From: CAWUIO01 sp963922455
GTDB lineage: Bacteria > Bacteroidota > Bacteroidia > Cytophagales > Microscillaceae
Length of the DNA: 64,000 bases
Assembly (NCBI GenBank): GCA_963922455.1
Contig: CAWUIO010000020.1
Coordinates: 1-64,000, forward strand
Direction of reading: 5' to 3'
This document shows, piece after piece, positions 18,839 to 26,980 of the stretch (positions are counted from its first letter, which is position 1; each line of letters begins with the position of its first letter). A program made the position numbers and the translations under genes. Under the pieces are notes generated by a model. The model was given only the letters and a program-made list of their open reading frames with translations, searched no databases and had not been told where the DNA came from.

Positions 18839-19169
18839 ACACTAAAAATTCGTAGTCTCTAGTTTGAGTTACATTTAATTTTTCGCTTGGTGCAGTTCCG
18901 GGGAGAAGGTCCATCCGGTTTACTTTTTGTTTTGGGCAGTCCTAGTCCTGCTGTGGATTCATATTGCTAAACGTAAACCGGGAAGGAAAGTTAACTTGAA
19001 TAAGTAAATGGTGATATAGGGCGTTAGGAAATATTAAGAAACTTGGACTAAACATGAAAAAATGCTAAAAAATTCGAAAAAACTTATTTTTATCATTTTT
19101 AATTCTCTAATTAACCCTTAATTTAAGTCAAATAAATATTCTAAAACTTTAATCAACTCAATATTAACT
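18839..19169. other. 330-bp gap upstream of phaB
   Basis: AT-rich DNA. An open frame at about 18879-18974 (plus strand) encodes a short hydrophobic segment (FLFWAVLVLLWIHIA) followed by a basic tail (KRKPGRK) but has no ATG. It could be an eroded small membrane protein or chance. The last 100 bp before phaB are very AT-rich and presumably hold its promoter. Confidence 0.45.
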
Positions 19170-19916
19170 ATGGACAATTCCAACAAACGCGTTGCCTTGG
19201 TTACTGGTGCAACCGGAGGACTGGGTACAGCCATGTGTCAAAAACTACACAGTGATGGATACCGTGTGGTAGCAAATTACAGAAACCCAGAAAAAGCCAA
19301 AGTCTGGAAAGAAAAGTTATCCGGCGAAGGGTATGATATTGATATGTTCCAGGGGGATGTGTGTGACTTTGAATCTACCAAGAATATGGTTGATGAAATC
19401 AAAGAGAAGGTTGGGGTTATCGATATATTGGTAAATAATGCCGGTATCACACGAGATAAACCGTTTCATAAGATGTCAAAAGAGGATTGGGATGCGGTAA
19501 TTTCCACCAATCTTACCAGTGTATTTAATTGTACACGAAATGTGATTGAGCCTATGCGCGAGCAGACTTACGGACGGATCATTAATATTTCATCGGTTAA
19601 TGGCCAACGAGGGCAGTACGGACAAGCCAATTATTCTTCTGCCAAAGCAGGTATGCACGGTTTTACGAAGACTTTGGCTATGGAGGTAGCCAAAAAAGGG
19701 GTAACGGTGAATACCATTTCACCAGGTTACATTGCAACCGATATGGTTTTGGCGGTTCGGGAAGATATACGGGAGAAGATTATCCAGCAAATCCCCGTAG
19801 GCCGTTTTGGGGGTACGGAGGAGATTGCCTATTTGGTATCTTTTCTAGCTTCTGAGAATGCCAGCTTTATAACCGGGGCCAATTATGCCATTAATGGCGG
19901 GCAGCACGTGCACTAA
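19170..19916 (+). CDS. phaB: Acetoacetyl-CoA reductase
   Basis: 248 residues, short-chain dehydrogenase fold: TGATGGLG nucleotide-binding loop, NNAG, catalytic Ser (ISSVNGQRGQYGQ), YSSAK with the catalytic Tyr and Lys, and SPGYIATDMV. The QRGQYGQANYSSAKAGMHGF block is characteristic of PhaB/PhbB rather than FabG. The enzyme reduces acetoacetyl-CoA to (R)-3-hydroxybutyryl-CoA with NADPH, the second step of polyhydroxybutyrate synthesis. phaA and phaC are not in the window. It ends one base short of the stop of the convergent lipoprotein gene. FabG is the alternative call. Confidence 0.9.
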   Translation: MDNSNKRVALVTGATGGLGTAMCQKLHSDGYRVVANYRNPEKAKVWKEKLSGEGYDIDMFQGDVCDFESTKNMVDEIKEKVGVIDILVNNAGITRDKPFHKMSKEDWDAVISTNLTSVFNCTRNVIEPMREQTYGRIINISSVNGQRGQYGQANYSSAKAGMHGFTKTLAMEVAKKGVTVNTISPGYIATDMVLAVREDIREKIIQQIPVGRFGGTEEIAYLVSFLASENASFITGANYAINGGQHVH

Positions 19917-19917
19917 G

Positions 19918-20301
19918 CTACTTTTGCCAGACAAACTCAGTCATTTGATCGATTGCATTAAAGCGGATGCGGACCAATCCACCTTGATTGATGTCTGCAT
20001 CCGCTTCATTGCATTGGGGGCCGGAAAGATAGAAATAAATATAAAAGCGTTGATTTCGGGCATACAATTCCTGGATGTCGGGCTTTCCTAGGATTTTAAG
20101 GACCTGGTTTTGCCCCAGGCCCATGAGTTTGTCTTTTTGAGAGGCCAGGTTATCAATCAAGGCTTCCCTTTTCCCGGCGCAGGCCTTGGGGTCACTCTTC
20201 CAGGCTTCTGCGTCAAAATTCTCTAGCTCAGGAAGGGGGTCACAGGATTGAAAAGAAAGGCCTAGTATGGCTATTATGGTGATATATTTCCAAGAGGTCA
20301 T
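19918..20301 (-). CDS. Small predicted lipoprotein, BamE/SmpA-like
   Basis: 127 residues with a signal peptide ending in a lipobox (LSFQSC). The mature part contains GLGQNQVLKILGKPDIQEL followed by a YIYFYL strand, the layout of BamE/SmpA-type two-helix, three-strand domains; homology is uncertain. It is last of a minus-strand run (T9SS protein, smpB, NlpC/P60 gene, this gene) with gaps of 10, 38 and 40 bp, so it may be co-transcribed. Confidence 0.7.
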   Translation of the reverse strand: MTSWKYITIIAILGLSFQSCDPLPELENFDAEAWKSDPKACAGKREALIDNLASQKDKLMGLGQNQVLKILGKPDIQELYARNQRFYIYFYLSGPQCNEADADINQGGLVRIRFNAIDQMTEFVWQK

Positions 20302-20341
20302 ATCGTATTGCTATTTAGAAGCTGGATTATGAGAACGCATT

Positions 20342-20749
20342 TTAGCTTATAAATGCTTTGGGGCGGGTGGCTTTCAAAAAGACTCCTTGCCAATAATTTG
20401 AAAATAATTCAGATTCCATGACTCCTTTGCTTGAGCTCGCGTGAATAAATCCGACTCTCCGATTATTTAGGTCCACATGCGCCACCAAGCCGACGTGGGT
20501 GATTGCTGTATTTCCTGGTTTATCAGTGAAGAATACCAAATCGCCGGGAATTAACTCGTCCAACTCTATTTCAGGACCTATCTTCGCTTGATCTCCGGCA
20601 ATGCGAGGAATATGCAAGCCTGCCGATTGAAAAGCTGCCACCATCAAGCCTGAACAATCGATGCCTTGATTGGTATTCCCTCCCCACTGGTAAGGCGTAC
20701 CCGTAAAAGAACGGGCGGTATCTATGATGGTTTGAACAAGTTGGCTCAT
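20342..20749 (-). CDS. NlpC/P60 family peptidoglycan hydrolase
   Basis: 135 residues, a bare catalytic domain: GTPYQWGGNTNQGIDCSG with catalytic Cys32, ITHVGLV with the catalytic His, and GFIHASSSKGV with the third polar residue. The family cleaves D-Glu to diamino-acid bonds in cell-wall peptides. No signal peptide or SH3 domain is visible, unlike most relatives, so it would stay cytoplasmic (stem-peptide recycling) or be exported by another route. The upstream intergenic gap to smpB is too short for a missed signal sequence. Confidence 0.88.
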   Translation of the reverse strand: MSQLVQTIIDTARSFTGTPYQWGGNTNQGIDCSGLMVAAFQSAGLHIPRIAGDQAKIGPEIELDELIPGDLVFFTDKPGNTAITHVGLVAHVDLNNRRVGFIHASSSKGVMESELFSNYWQGVFLKATRPKAFIS

Positions 20750-20787
20750 AAGGTAAAAAAATCGTATGTTTTCGATCAGGATGTCTC

Positions 20788-21249
20788 TTAAAACTTCATA
20801 CGGGCCAGTTCACGCTTGGTATCCTTTTCTTTGAGGTCTTCTCGTTTATCGTATAGCTTTTTCCCTTTTCCTAGAGCAATATCTAGTTTGGCATAACCCT
20901 TATCTGATACGAATAAGCGAACAGGTATGATCGTAAGCCCTTTTTCTTCTGACTTTTCTTTGAGTTTGCGCAGTTCTCTCTTTTGGAGCAATAATTTCCT
21001 TTCCCGGTCACTTACGTGGTTATAAATATTTCCTTGGGCATAGGGAGTGATATGCATTTGTTTCACAAAGAGTTCGCCTTCTTTAAAATAACAGTAGGCT
21101 TCCTGCATATTCACTTTGCCTTGCCGGATAGATTTAATCTCGGTTCCTTGGAGAACCATTCCTGCCGTAAAGGTATCCAAAAATTGATATTCGTGAGAGG
21201 CTCTACGGTTTTTTATATTTACCTTTTTAAGGTATGTATTTTTTGCCAT
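20788..21249 (-). CDS. smpB: SsrA-binding protein SmpB
   Basis: 153 residues. The family pattern is clear: NRRASHEYQFLDTFTAGMVLQGTEIKSIR, then VNMQEAYCYF, a basic core (RKLLLQKRELRKL), and a basic tail (KLYDKREDLKEKDTKRELAR). SmpB binds tmRNA and mediates rescue of stalled ribosomes. No ssrA gene was recognised in the window. It starts 10 bp after the upstream T9SS gene on the same strand. Confidence 0.97.
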   Translation of the reverse strand: MAKNTYLKKVNIKNRRASHEYQFLDTFTAGMVLQGTEIKSIRQGKVNMQEAYCYFKEGELFVKQMHITPYAQGNIYNHVSDRERKLLLQKRELRKLKEKSEEKGLTIIPVRLFVSDKGYAKLDIALGKGKKLYDKREDLKEKDTKRELARMKF

Positions 21250-21259
21250 GGTTTTTAAA

Positions 21260-24200
21260 TTATAAGACTAAGATCTTTTTGCTTAGGAGTTTTCCTTCGC
21301 TCAAGATTTGTAAAAAGTACATGCCCGGTTCAAGTCCATTTACTTCTACCTCGCCAAAACCCGAAATACTATTTACTTTAATCAGTTCGCTTAGGTCATA
21401 GATTATACTCCCTCTGGAGTCGGACAAAAAGGCTTGGGCCACATCTTCACTTACAAAAACAACCTTAAACTGCCCATTGTTCGGGTTAGGAAAAATCCGG
21501 ACTGCCTCAGTCACATCCAAAAAGGTGCCAGGATGAAATTGAGGCGCTGATATGCCAAAACAACCGAATCCACTGCTTATGGTCAGCGTATATTGCCCCG
21601 AATCAAGGGGCAGGTATTGGGCTTGGTTGGCATTTAAGATAGGCACTCCGTTGAGACTCCATTGATAAAATTGGGCGGTATCCAAAGCTTGTAAGATACC
21701 AGAGGTGATAATAAAATTGGGTTCAGGTACCCGCTCACTTACTACGTCTACGGTTTTACTAATAATGGTTTGACAAGGAAAAGCAGGGTTCGTGTCTTCA
21801 TAAAAGGCATCTACTCGATAGCTACCCGTGATAGATGCAAAGATACTTTGATCGGTACTAATCAAACTATTATCCTGATACCATTCCCATCGGGAGGGGA
21901 GGACTAGGGAGCTAGCACTTAGTTGCACACTATCCCCTTCACAGAAGGCTAATGGGCCATTTGCACTTACTAAAAGTACCGGAGGCGTGCGGGCAAAGAC
22001 TAAGTAAGGGGCCGATAAGACGGAGCAACTATTCGCACCCGGCAGAAATACTTCCACTTGGTAAGATCCGTTTTCTAGGATATTGATTACTTGAGAGGTA
22101 TCATTTTCCAAAAGCCGGCTGCCTCTAAACCACCTATACCGTAGATTCGTGAGACCATTGAGATCATCGGCCCGGAGCTGTAGCACTTCCCCAGGACAAA
22201 TTTGATTTACATTGGGGATTGGGGCACTATTGATTACAGGTGAAGGTAAGGTTGGGCCAATGTCCACTGGTATGGCCGAAGAAGATACTCCGGAGGGATT
22301 GCACGTATTACTGACAACCACCCGGTACGTGCCCGACTGGGTTACATTAATTTGCGGAACTGAAGTCACCGCAAAAGCAAGCACCTCCGCATCACGGAAC
22401 CAACTAAACGTGGGATTATCGGCAACCGTTTGAACATTTAAAATCGCAAAATTAGGATCTTGGCATGGGTCGGCGGTTAAGACAATGGGCCCAGCTTCGG
22501 GAGGAATCGTAAAACTGACTTCAATACTATCTGAAAATTGGATGCTGCATTCATTTTCTAGGCTGAAATAATAATTGCCTGATTGGGAAATGCGAAGCAG
22601 GGTGTCATTGCTTATTTCTGTACCGTTTCTAAACCAACGATAAATACTATTGGCACTGACATTATCGGCCAAAGCTAGTAAAGTATCGGCTATACTTCCT
22701 TCACTGGCACAAACGATTTGGTCGGAGCTGGGTGATATTCTTACGTTGCTGGCTTGAGTACCTACCACAAAGGAAACGGGAGAAGAAATAATGGTTTGGT
22801 CACAGGCATTAAATCCAGATACCTGGTAGGTTCCGCTTTGGCTTATCACCAAACTAGAATCATTGGTTTGAGTAGTTTGAGAATCTTCCATACGAACCCA
22901 AGTATACAAGGCCCCCGGACCTAAATTTTCCGTACGGATAATGAGACTACCCGTACAGCTCACGGTTGTATCGGCAAATATGGACGATTTGACCAAGCTA
23001 ATATCAGATGATTGCTGAATTTCAAGCGTATCAGAGAAAAAAGAGCCGCAGCGATTGGCCAACCTCACCCGATAAAATCCCGGACTAGTAATTCTTTGGG
23101 TATTCATGCTGTCCCCAAAACTTATGAAGTTTATATTATCGCTGGAGCTTTGCCATACAATCGTATCGGCTTGAGCATTGGAGGCAAAGCCCAGGGTGAT
23201 CTCAGGAATTGAGGGCAAGCAAAGGCCTAAAGTATCAGCCAGAAGTCGTATTGAATCTGGACTTTGCGTAAAGGAGACCACTTGCGAAGGAGAGCTTAAC
23301 TGCCCACAAATACTGTAATAAACAAAGTCGTAGGTCCCAGAAGTGGTGACATCCAATTTTCCTAAAGTAGGCCCGGGCGGATAGTTAATGGTAGCAATGG
23401 GTATCCCGTCTCTTCGCCAAACAATGGAGTCAAAAATTGCTGTAAACAGCCCTTGATCGTCAAAACTGGTACCATTGGCTCCTAAAATTACCGTATCATC
23501 AGGAGAGCAAGGTAGGAAAAGGCTACGGTCCACGCTCAATGACTTTGGCGTGCCCGTTAGAAAGATTTCCATACTATCCCGATTTGAACCACAACCATTT
23601 ACGGCTTCCAAAATATAATTGCCCGCTAGTTTCACATACAAGCTGTCCCCTTGAGCAAGAAGGGTCGAGTCTCCTTCTCTAAACCACAAAAAAGCATCCG
23701 GGCTACTTCCCGTAGCAAGTAATAATAAGCTATCTCCATTACAAACTTGGTCAAAACCGCTGGGCGAATTGATTAGGGGGAGAGTAGGAGGACTGCTAGA
23801 ACTGTTTATGGTCGTTGTGGCGCTAGCACTAGCACAAGAATTACTTATCGTAACCTCGTACACCCCTTGATCACTAGCCCCAGGGCCAATGTCTAAAGTG
23901 GAGGTACTCACTCCTAGGGCTAAGCCATCTTTACTCCAACTGTAGGTAAATTGATCCCCACTACAAGGGCCAAAAAAATCGGCTTCGGCCTTTGCCTGCA
24001 ACTGTATGGCTGGTCCTGTGGTACAAATAGAGCTTGCCCTGGTATTTGTCTCAATCCGGGCGTTCTGAGGGCCTTGGTTATCGGTACATATTTCTAAAAT
24101 GGTCGTTGCGTCTTCAAAGTTGGTATTGTTCCCCGCAATTTCTAACCTATACACACCCGTGAAGATGTCCACCTCAAGGGTAGAATCCGTTCCAATTAAG

Positions 24201-24595
24201 AGATCTGAAAAAAATATGTTATCATTTTTCCAACGGAACCGCAGCGTATCCATATCAACCCCAGGGACCGAGGCCGATAAACGAATACGCGTAGATATAC
24301 ATAAACGGATGTTTGTCGTGTCGTTTTGGGCCAGGGTGATAGGGCTTGGGCTACTGGCCGGATCGATCCGTAACTGGATGATAGGATCAGGTATCAAAGG
24401 AGGAAGCAGATCAGGCGAGGATATCCTTGACTGAAAATCTTGGGAATGGCTAATCCCCATGCTAAGGAAGGGAAACGCCTGGGCACGAAGCAATGCCGGT
24501 TTGATTCCTAAGCTTGTGATTAAGAGGAATAGATAAATAAAGTTATTCCGGGTTTTTAAGAAAGATTTTATAGCCGAGTAAACGTTTATTTTCAT
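21260..24595 (-). CDS. T9SS-secreted multi-Ig-like repeat protein
   Basis: About 1111 residues from ATG 24595 (MKINVYSAIKSF...). An in-frame ATG at 24646 would add 17 residues before the signal peptide. The signal peptide ends near LLRAQA. Most of the protein is a chain of roughly nine Ig-like/PKD-like modules, each ending in SGTYxVxxxNxC-type strands (for example SGTYRVVVSNTCNPSG) with frequent WFRDG-type segments. The C-terminus is a classical type IX sorting domain starting RIFPNPNNGQFKV and ending in SKKILVL. Surface or released structural/adhesive role is inferred. It leads a minus-strand run into smpB. Confidence 0.9.
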   Translation of the reverse strand: MKINVYSAIKSFLKTRNNFIYLFLLITSLGIKPALLRAQAFPFLSMGISHSQDFQSRISSPDLLPPLIPDPIIQLRIDPASSPSPITLAQNDTTNIRLCISTRIRLSASVPGVDMDTLRFRWKNDNIFFSDLLIGTDSTLEVDIFTGVYRLEIAGNNTNFEDATTILEICTDNQGPQNARIETNTRASSICTTGPAIQLQAKAEADFFGPCSGDQFTYSWSKDGLALGVSTSTLDIGPGASDQGVYEVTISNSCASASATTTINSSSSPPTLPLINSPSGFDQVCNGDSLLLLATGSSPDAFLWFREGDSTLLAQGDSLYVKLAGNYILEAVNGCGSNRDSMEIFLTGTPKSLSVDRSLFLPCSPDDTVILGANGTSFDDQGLFTAIFDSIVWRRDGIPIATINYPPGPTLGKLDVTTSGTYDFVYYSICGQLSSPSQVVSFTQSPDSIRLLADTLGLCLPSIPEITLGFASNAQADTIVWQSSSDNINFISFGDSMNTQRITSPGFYRVRLANRCGSFFSDTLEIQQSSDISLVKSSIFADTTVSCTGSLIIRTENLGPGALYTWVRMEDSQTTQTNDSSLVISQSGTYQVSGFNACDQTIISSPVSFVVGTQASNVRISPSSDQIVCASEGSIADTLLALADNVSANSIYRWFRNGTEISNDTLLRISQSGNYYFSLENECSIQFSDSIEVSFTIPPEAGPIVLTADPCQDPNFAILNVQTVADNPTFSWFRDAEVLAFAVTSVPQINVTQSGTYRVVVSNTCNPSGVSSSAIPVDIGPTLPSPVINSAPIPNVNQICPGEVLQLRADDLNGLTNLRYRWFRGSRLLENDTSQVINILENGSYQVEVFLPGANSCSVLSAPYLVFARTPPVLLVSANGPLAFCEGDSVQLSASSLVLPSRWEWYQDNSLISTDQSIFASITGSYRVDAFYEDTNPAFPCQTIISKTVDVVSERVPEPNFIITSGILQALDTAQFYQWSLNGVPILNANQAQYLPLDSGQYTLTISSGFGCFGISAPQFHPGTFLDVTEAVRIFPNPNNGQFKVVFVSEDVAQAFLSDSRGSIIYDLSELIKVNSISGFGEVEVNGLEPGMYFLQILSEGKLLSKKILVL

Positions 24596-24778
24596 AAAAA
24601 ACCTGCGTTGAAGCCTATTTAAAATGCGTTGGACCATGGCATTCAAGAAGAAAACGCTACGGAGCAGAATTTATTAGGAGAATAACCTAACTAAATATCC
24701 AATAGCATGTTTTGTTTGTAACGTTCTAATTCAAAGGGTCAATCCATCCTTCATAATTATCAATAGGAGCCTCAAAGT

Positions 24779-25375
24779 ATGACATTTTTTGAGCAAATAT
24801 ACCGAAAGCTCTTTCCGAAGGGCTTATCCCACGAAAACCTTCCAATGCGCGAAACCTTGGAACGTTTGCCCCGTGAGCAGGAAGCCTATCAAAGCTGGAA
24901 AAATAGTGATTCCTGTTACCTTTTACTTCAAAAAATAGCAAAGGCGTATTATTATCAAAAAACGAATATATCCAGCGACATCAAAGTACATTTATTTACT
25001 TCTCCCGGAGCCAATGGCTTTGCTATAAATTACGAACCCATTTTTGGCTCCAAGACCTTTGATTACCTATTAGATTATTTTAAAGACCAAACTCTAGAGC
25101 AAAAATACAAAATTCAAATGGCGGAAAGGAAAATTATGGTCAAAGGAGACTGGATTGAAACAAAAGATAAGTACTATTTAAAGCCATCCATCAAAATTCA
25201 AATGCTGGATGATCAATTAGTGAATCAATTATACGGGAATGTAGCAATAGAATTGATAAAAAAAGACCAAACCCCCCTGTATTTAAAATTACTTGTCACT
25301 CACTACAAAGACCACCAATTTAGTGAAGTACTCGATTATGACGACTTAATAGGCAAACTCTTGAGCACAGACTAA
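24779..25375 (+). CDS. Hypothetical protein, 198 aa
   Basis: Soluble, Lys/Tyr-rich, no signal peptide or membrane segment. Start ATG 24779 has a possible Shine-Dalgarno-like GGAG 10 bp upstream, unusual for this window. No family was recognised; there is a helical N-terminal half and a strand-rich C-terminal half (YYLKPSIKIQM, VAIELIKKD, LYLKLLVTHYKDHQF). It stands alone between divergent and convergent neighbours. Confidence 0.65.
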   Translation: MTFFEQIYRKLFPKGLSHENLPMRETLERLPREQEAYQSWKNSDSCYLLLQKIAKAYYYQKTNISSDIKVHLFTSPGANGFAINYEPIFGSKTFDYLLDYFKDQTLEQKYKIQMAERKIMVKGDWIETKDKYYLKPSIKIQMLDDQLVNQLYGNVAIELIKKDQTPLYLKLLVTHYKDHQFSEVLDYDDLIGKLLSTD

Positions 25376-25389
25376 AAATTAAATAGTTT

Positions 25390-25899
25390 CTAATCCAAAA
25401 AGTTGCTGGCCCTCAAATCCAGGTGCCTTCGGGTTAAGTCAGCCTTGATCGAGTCTTGAAAAGCTTGCATAATTCTTTGCTCATCCTCATAACACAAGGG
25501 AGCACTGGGAGTAGCTGCGGTTTTGCGAAAATAAGCACTCACCAAAGAAGCGGCACTGTTAAAATAACGGGTGGAGTGCCGAACGGGGATGTTAGAATAG
25601 GGAGTAGAGTCTACCGTAGCAATAATACTGTCTACTTCGGGTTTGATTACCGTATAGGCTTTTAAGCTGATCCGCTCAATGGTATTATCTGGACTTTCCT
25701 CTTGCAATACAGCCAAATCCAAATGCTTTTGGATGTATTCATGGTATTTATTATCAATTGCGTTGAGCAATGATTCCGTTTGTCGGGCAATCCGCTTCTG
25801 TTCTTTTTCTGCTGCGTATGCCAATAACAAGACTACTAATAATAGGATTAGTACTGTTAAAAGAAGTAAAATCCAAATATTCATTACTGTAAAGGCCAT
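25390..25899 (-). CDS. Hypothetical membrane-anchored protein
   Basis: About 169 residues from ATG 25899; another ATG at 25884 and a TTG at 25920 are possible. One strongly hydrophobic N-terminal segment (IWILLLLTVLILLLVVLLLAY) anchors a mostly helical domain of about 130 residues. No family recognised. It ends 15 bp from the stop of the convergent 24779 gene. Confidence 0.65.
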   Translation of the reverse strand: MAFTVMNIWILLLLTVLILLLVVLLLAYAAEKEQKRIARQTESLLNAIDNKYHEYIQKHLDLAVLQEESPDNTIERISLKAYTVIKPEVDSIIATVDSTPYSNIPVRHSTRYFNSAASLVSAYFRKTAATPSAPLCYEDEQRIMQAFQDSIKADLTRRHLDLRASNFLD

Positions 25900-26003
25900 A
25901 AAGTGAGCTTGACTATACAAAAATAATCAAATAAACTCGGAAAAACTGCGTTTTAATCAGCCAATAGCCTTGTTAGTAATTTTATGGGGGATAGAAAATA
26001 GTA

Positions 26004-26031
26004 AAGGCCCCGGTAAGTGGGCCGGGGCCTT
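26004..26031 (-). terminator. Terminator for the outer-membrane barrel gene
   Basis: AAGGCCCCGG at 26004-26013 pairs perfectly with CCGGGGCCTT at 26022-26031 (8-nt loop). On the minus strand it is followed by TTACTATTTTC. It lies 20 bp beyond the stop of the 26051 gene. Confidence 0.8.
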
Positions 26032-26050
26032 CTATCAAATAGTAAAAATT

Positions 26051-26542
26051 TTAGAAGCCAAATTTGACTCCACCGGCGAGTACTGCCTGGTCAAAATCAG
26101 ACAACACAAACTTAATTTCAACAAAAGGGATAACTTTCTTTAAGTCAAAATCAAGTCCCCCCCCCAGGTTAACCCCAACTTCGGTGTCAGATTCTGTATT
26201 ATCAGCTAGAAAAGAGTTGTCATCAATTTTTACTCTGACGGTGGTGATGTTCAAACCAGCCAAAACGTAGGGTTTCAATACCCCAAAAACTCCGAAAACG
26301 TAATTCGCATCGGCATTGAGAGACCATACAGATGTTTTGATACTTCCAACATCTTCTGTAAAAAAATAATTGAACGTCGGTTGAATACGCCAATTATCGG
26401 TCAATCGGAAGGCGGCTCGTCCGCTGATACCTAACTCTTCAATATCAGTCCCGTAAATTAACCCACCCCCAATTTCAAATTGAGCTTGGGCCGAAGATGC
26501 CAGGCATGTGTAAAGAAACAGTAAAACGAATAGCTTTTTCAT
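26051..26542 (-). CDS. Outer-membrane beta-barrel protein
   Basis: 163 residues. A signal peptide (MKKLFVLLFLYTCLASSAQAQ) is followed by alternating strands rich in Gly and aromatic residues (FEIGGGLIYG, WRIQPTFNYFF, VFGVLKPYVLAGLNI, VGVNLGGGLDFDL) and a terminal VKFGF typical of BAM-dependent barrels. Probably an eight-stranded OmpA/OmpW-size barrel; function unknown. It is flanked by a clear terminator and by two dyads in its leader. Confidence 0.85.
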   Translation of the reverse strand: MKKLFVLLFLYTCLASSAQAQFEIGGGLIYGTDIEELGISGRAAFRLTDNWRIQPTFNYFFTEDVGSIKTSVWSLNADANYVFGVFGVLKPYVLAGLNITTVRVKIDDNSFLADNTESDTEVGVNLGGGLDFDLKKVIPFVEIKFVLSDFDQAVLAGGVKFGF

Positions 26543-26566
26543 TGAGAATATAATTGATTAAGAAAA

Positions 26567-26609
26567 CACACTTGAGTACGTGTGAAGTAAAAATTTGTTC
26601 TTTACTTCA
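26567..26609 (-). promoter_or_regulatory. Two dyads in the leader of the outer-membrane barrel gene
   Basis: CACAC 26567-26571 with GTGTG 26580-26584, and TGAAGTAAA 26583-26591 with TTTACTTCA 26601-26609 (perfect 9-bp arms, 9-nt loop). They lie 25-67 bp before the start codon, a position suiting an operator or a 5' UTR hairpin. Function inferred from position only. Confidence 0.5.
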
Positions 26610-26684
26610 ATAATTTTGATAATGCTTCTCTTTAAATAGACTCTTTTCTCGAGAAAAAATTGATAAAAGCGTACAAAAATTAAA

Positions 26685-26815
26685 TGGGGCTTGCCCGCGT
26701 TAAAAAAATAATCGCTAAAAATGAATAGTCCTTGCCCCGCGGGCCGGGCTCTCGCTACTCGCTGGCCTCCCCCCATCCAGCGGCGAGCTCAAACATGCCG
26801 CTCCATCCCTAAGCC
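26685..26815 (-). repeat. Dispersed intergenic hairpin element, copy 5
   Basis: Minus-strand copy in the divergent gap between the barrel gene and the PAS kinase. Variable stem GCCCGCG / CGCGGGC. Second arm of the CGCTGG...CCAGCG type. The core is CTCGCTACTCGCTGG on the plus strand. Confidence 0.88.
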
Positions 26816-26980
26816 GTTCAAGAATGCTTGAAATACCTTTTAAAAACTTTTTTAAGCTAATTTAATAACATAGAACTTTCTATATTATTATATTTTCAAA
26901 TAAACTTATTCAACAATGAGTATTCTCTTAAAAAATAATTAAATTTAATTTGACCTGTTAACACCAGCTCTGAAAACTTT

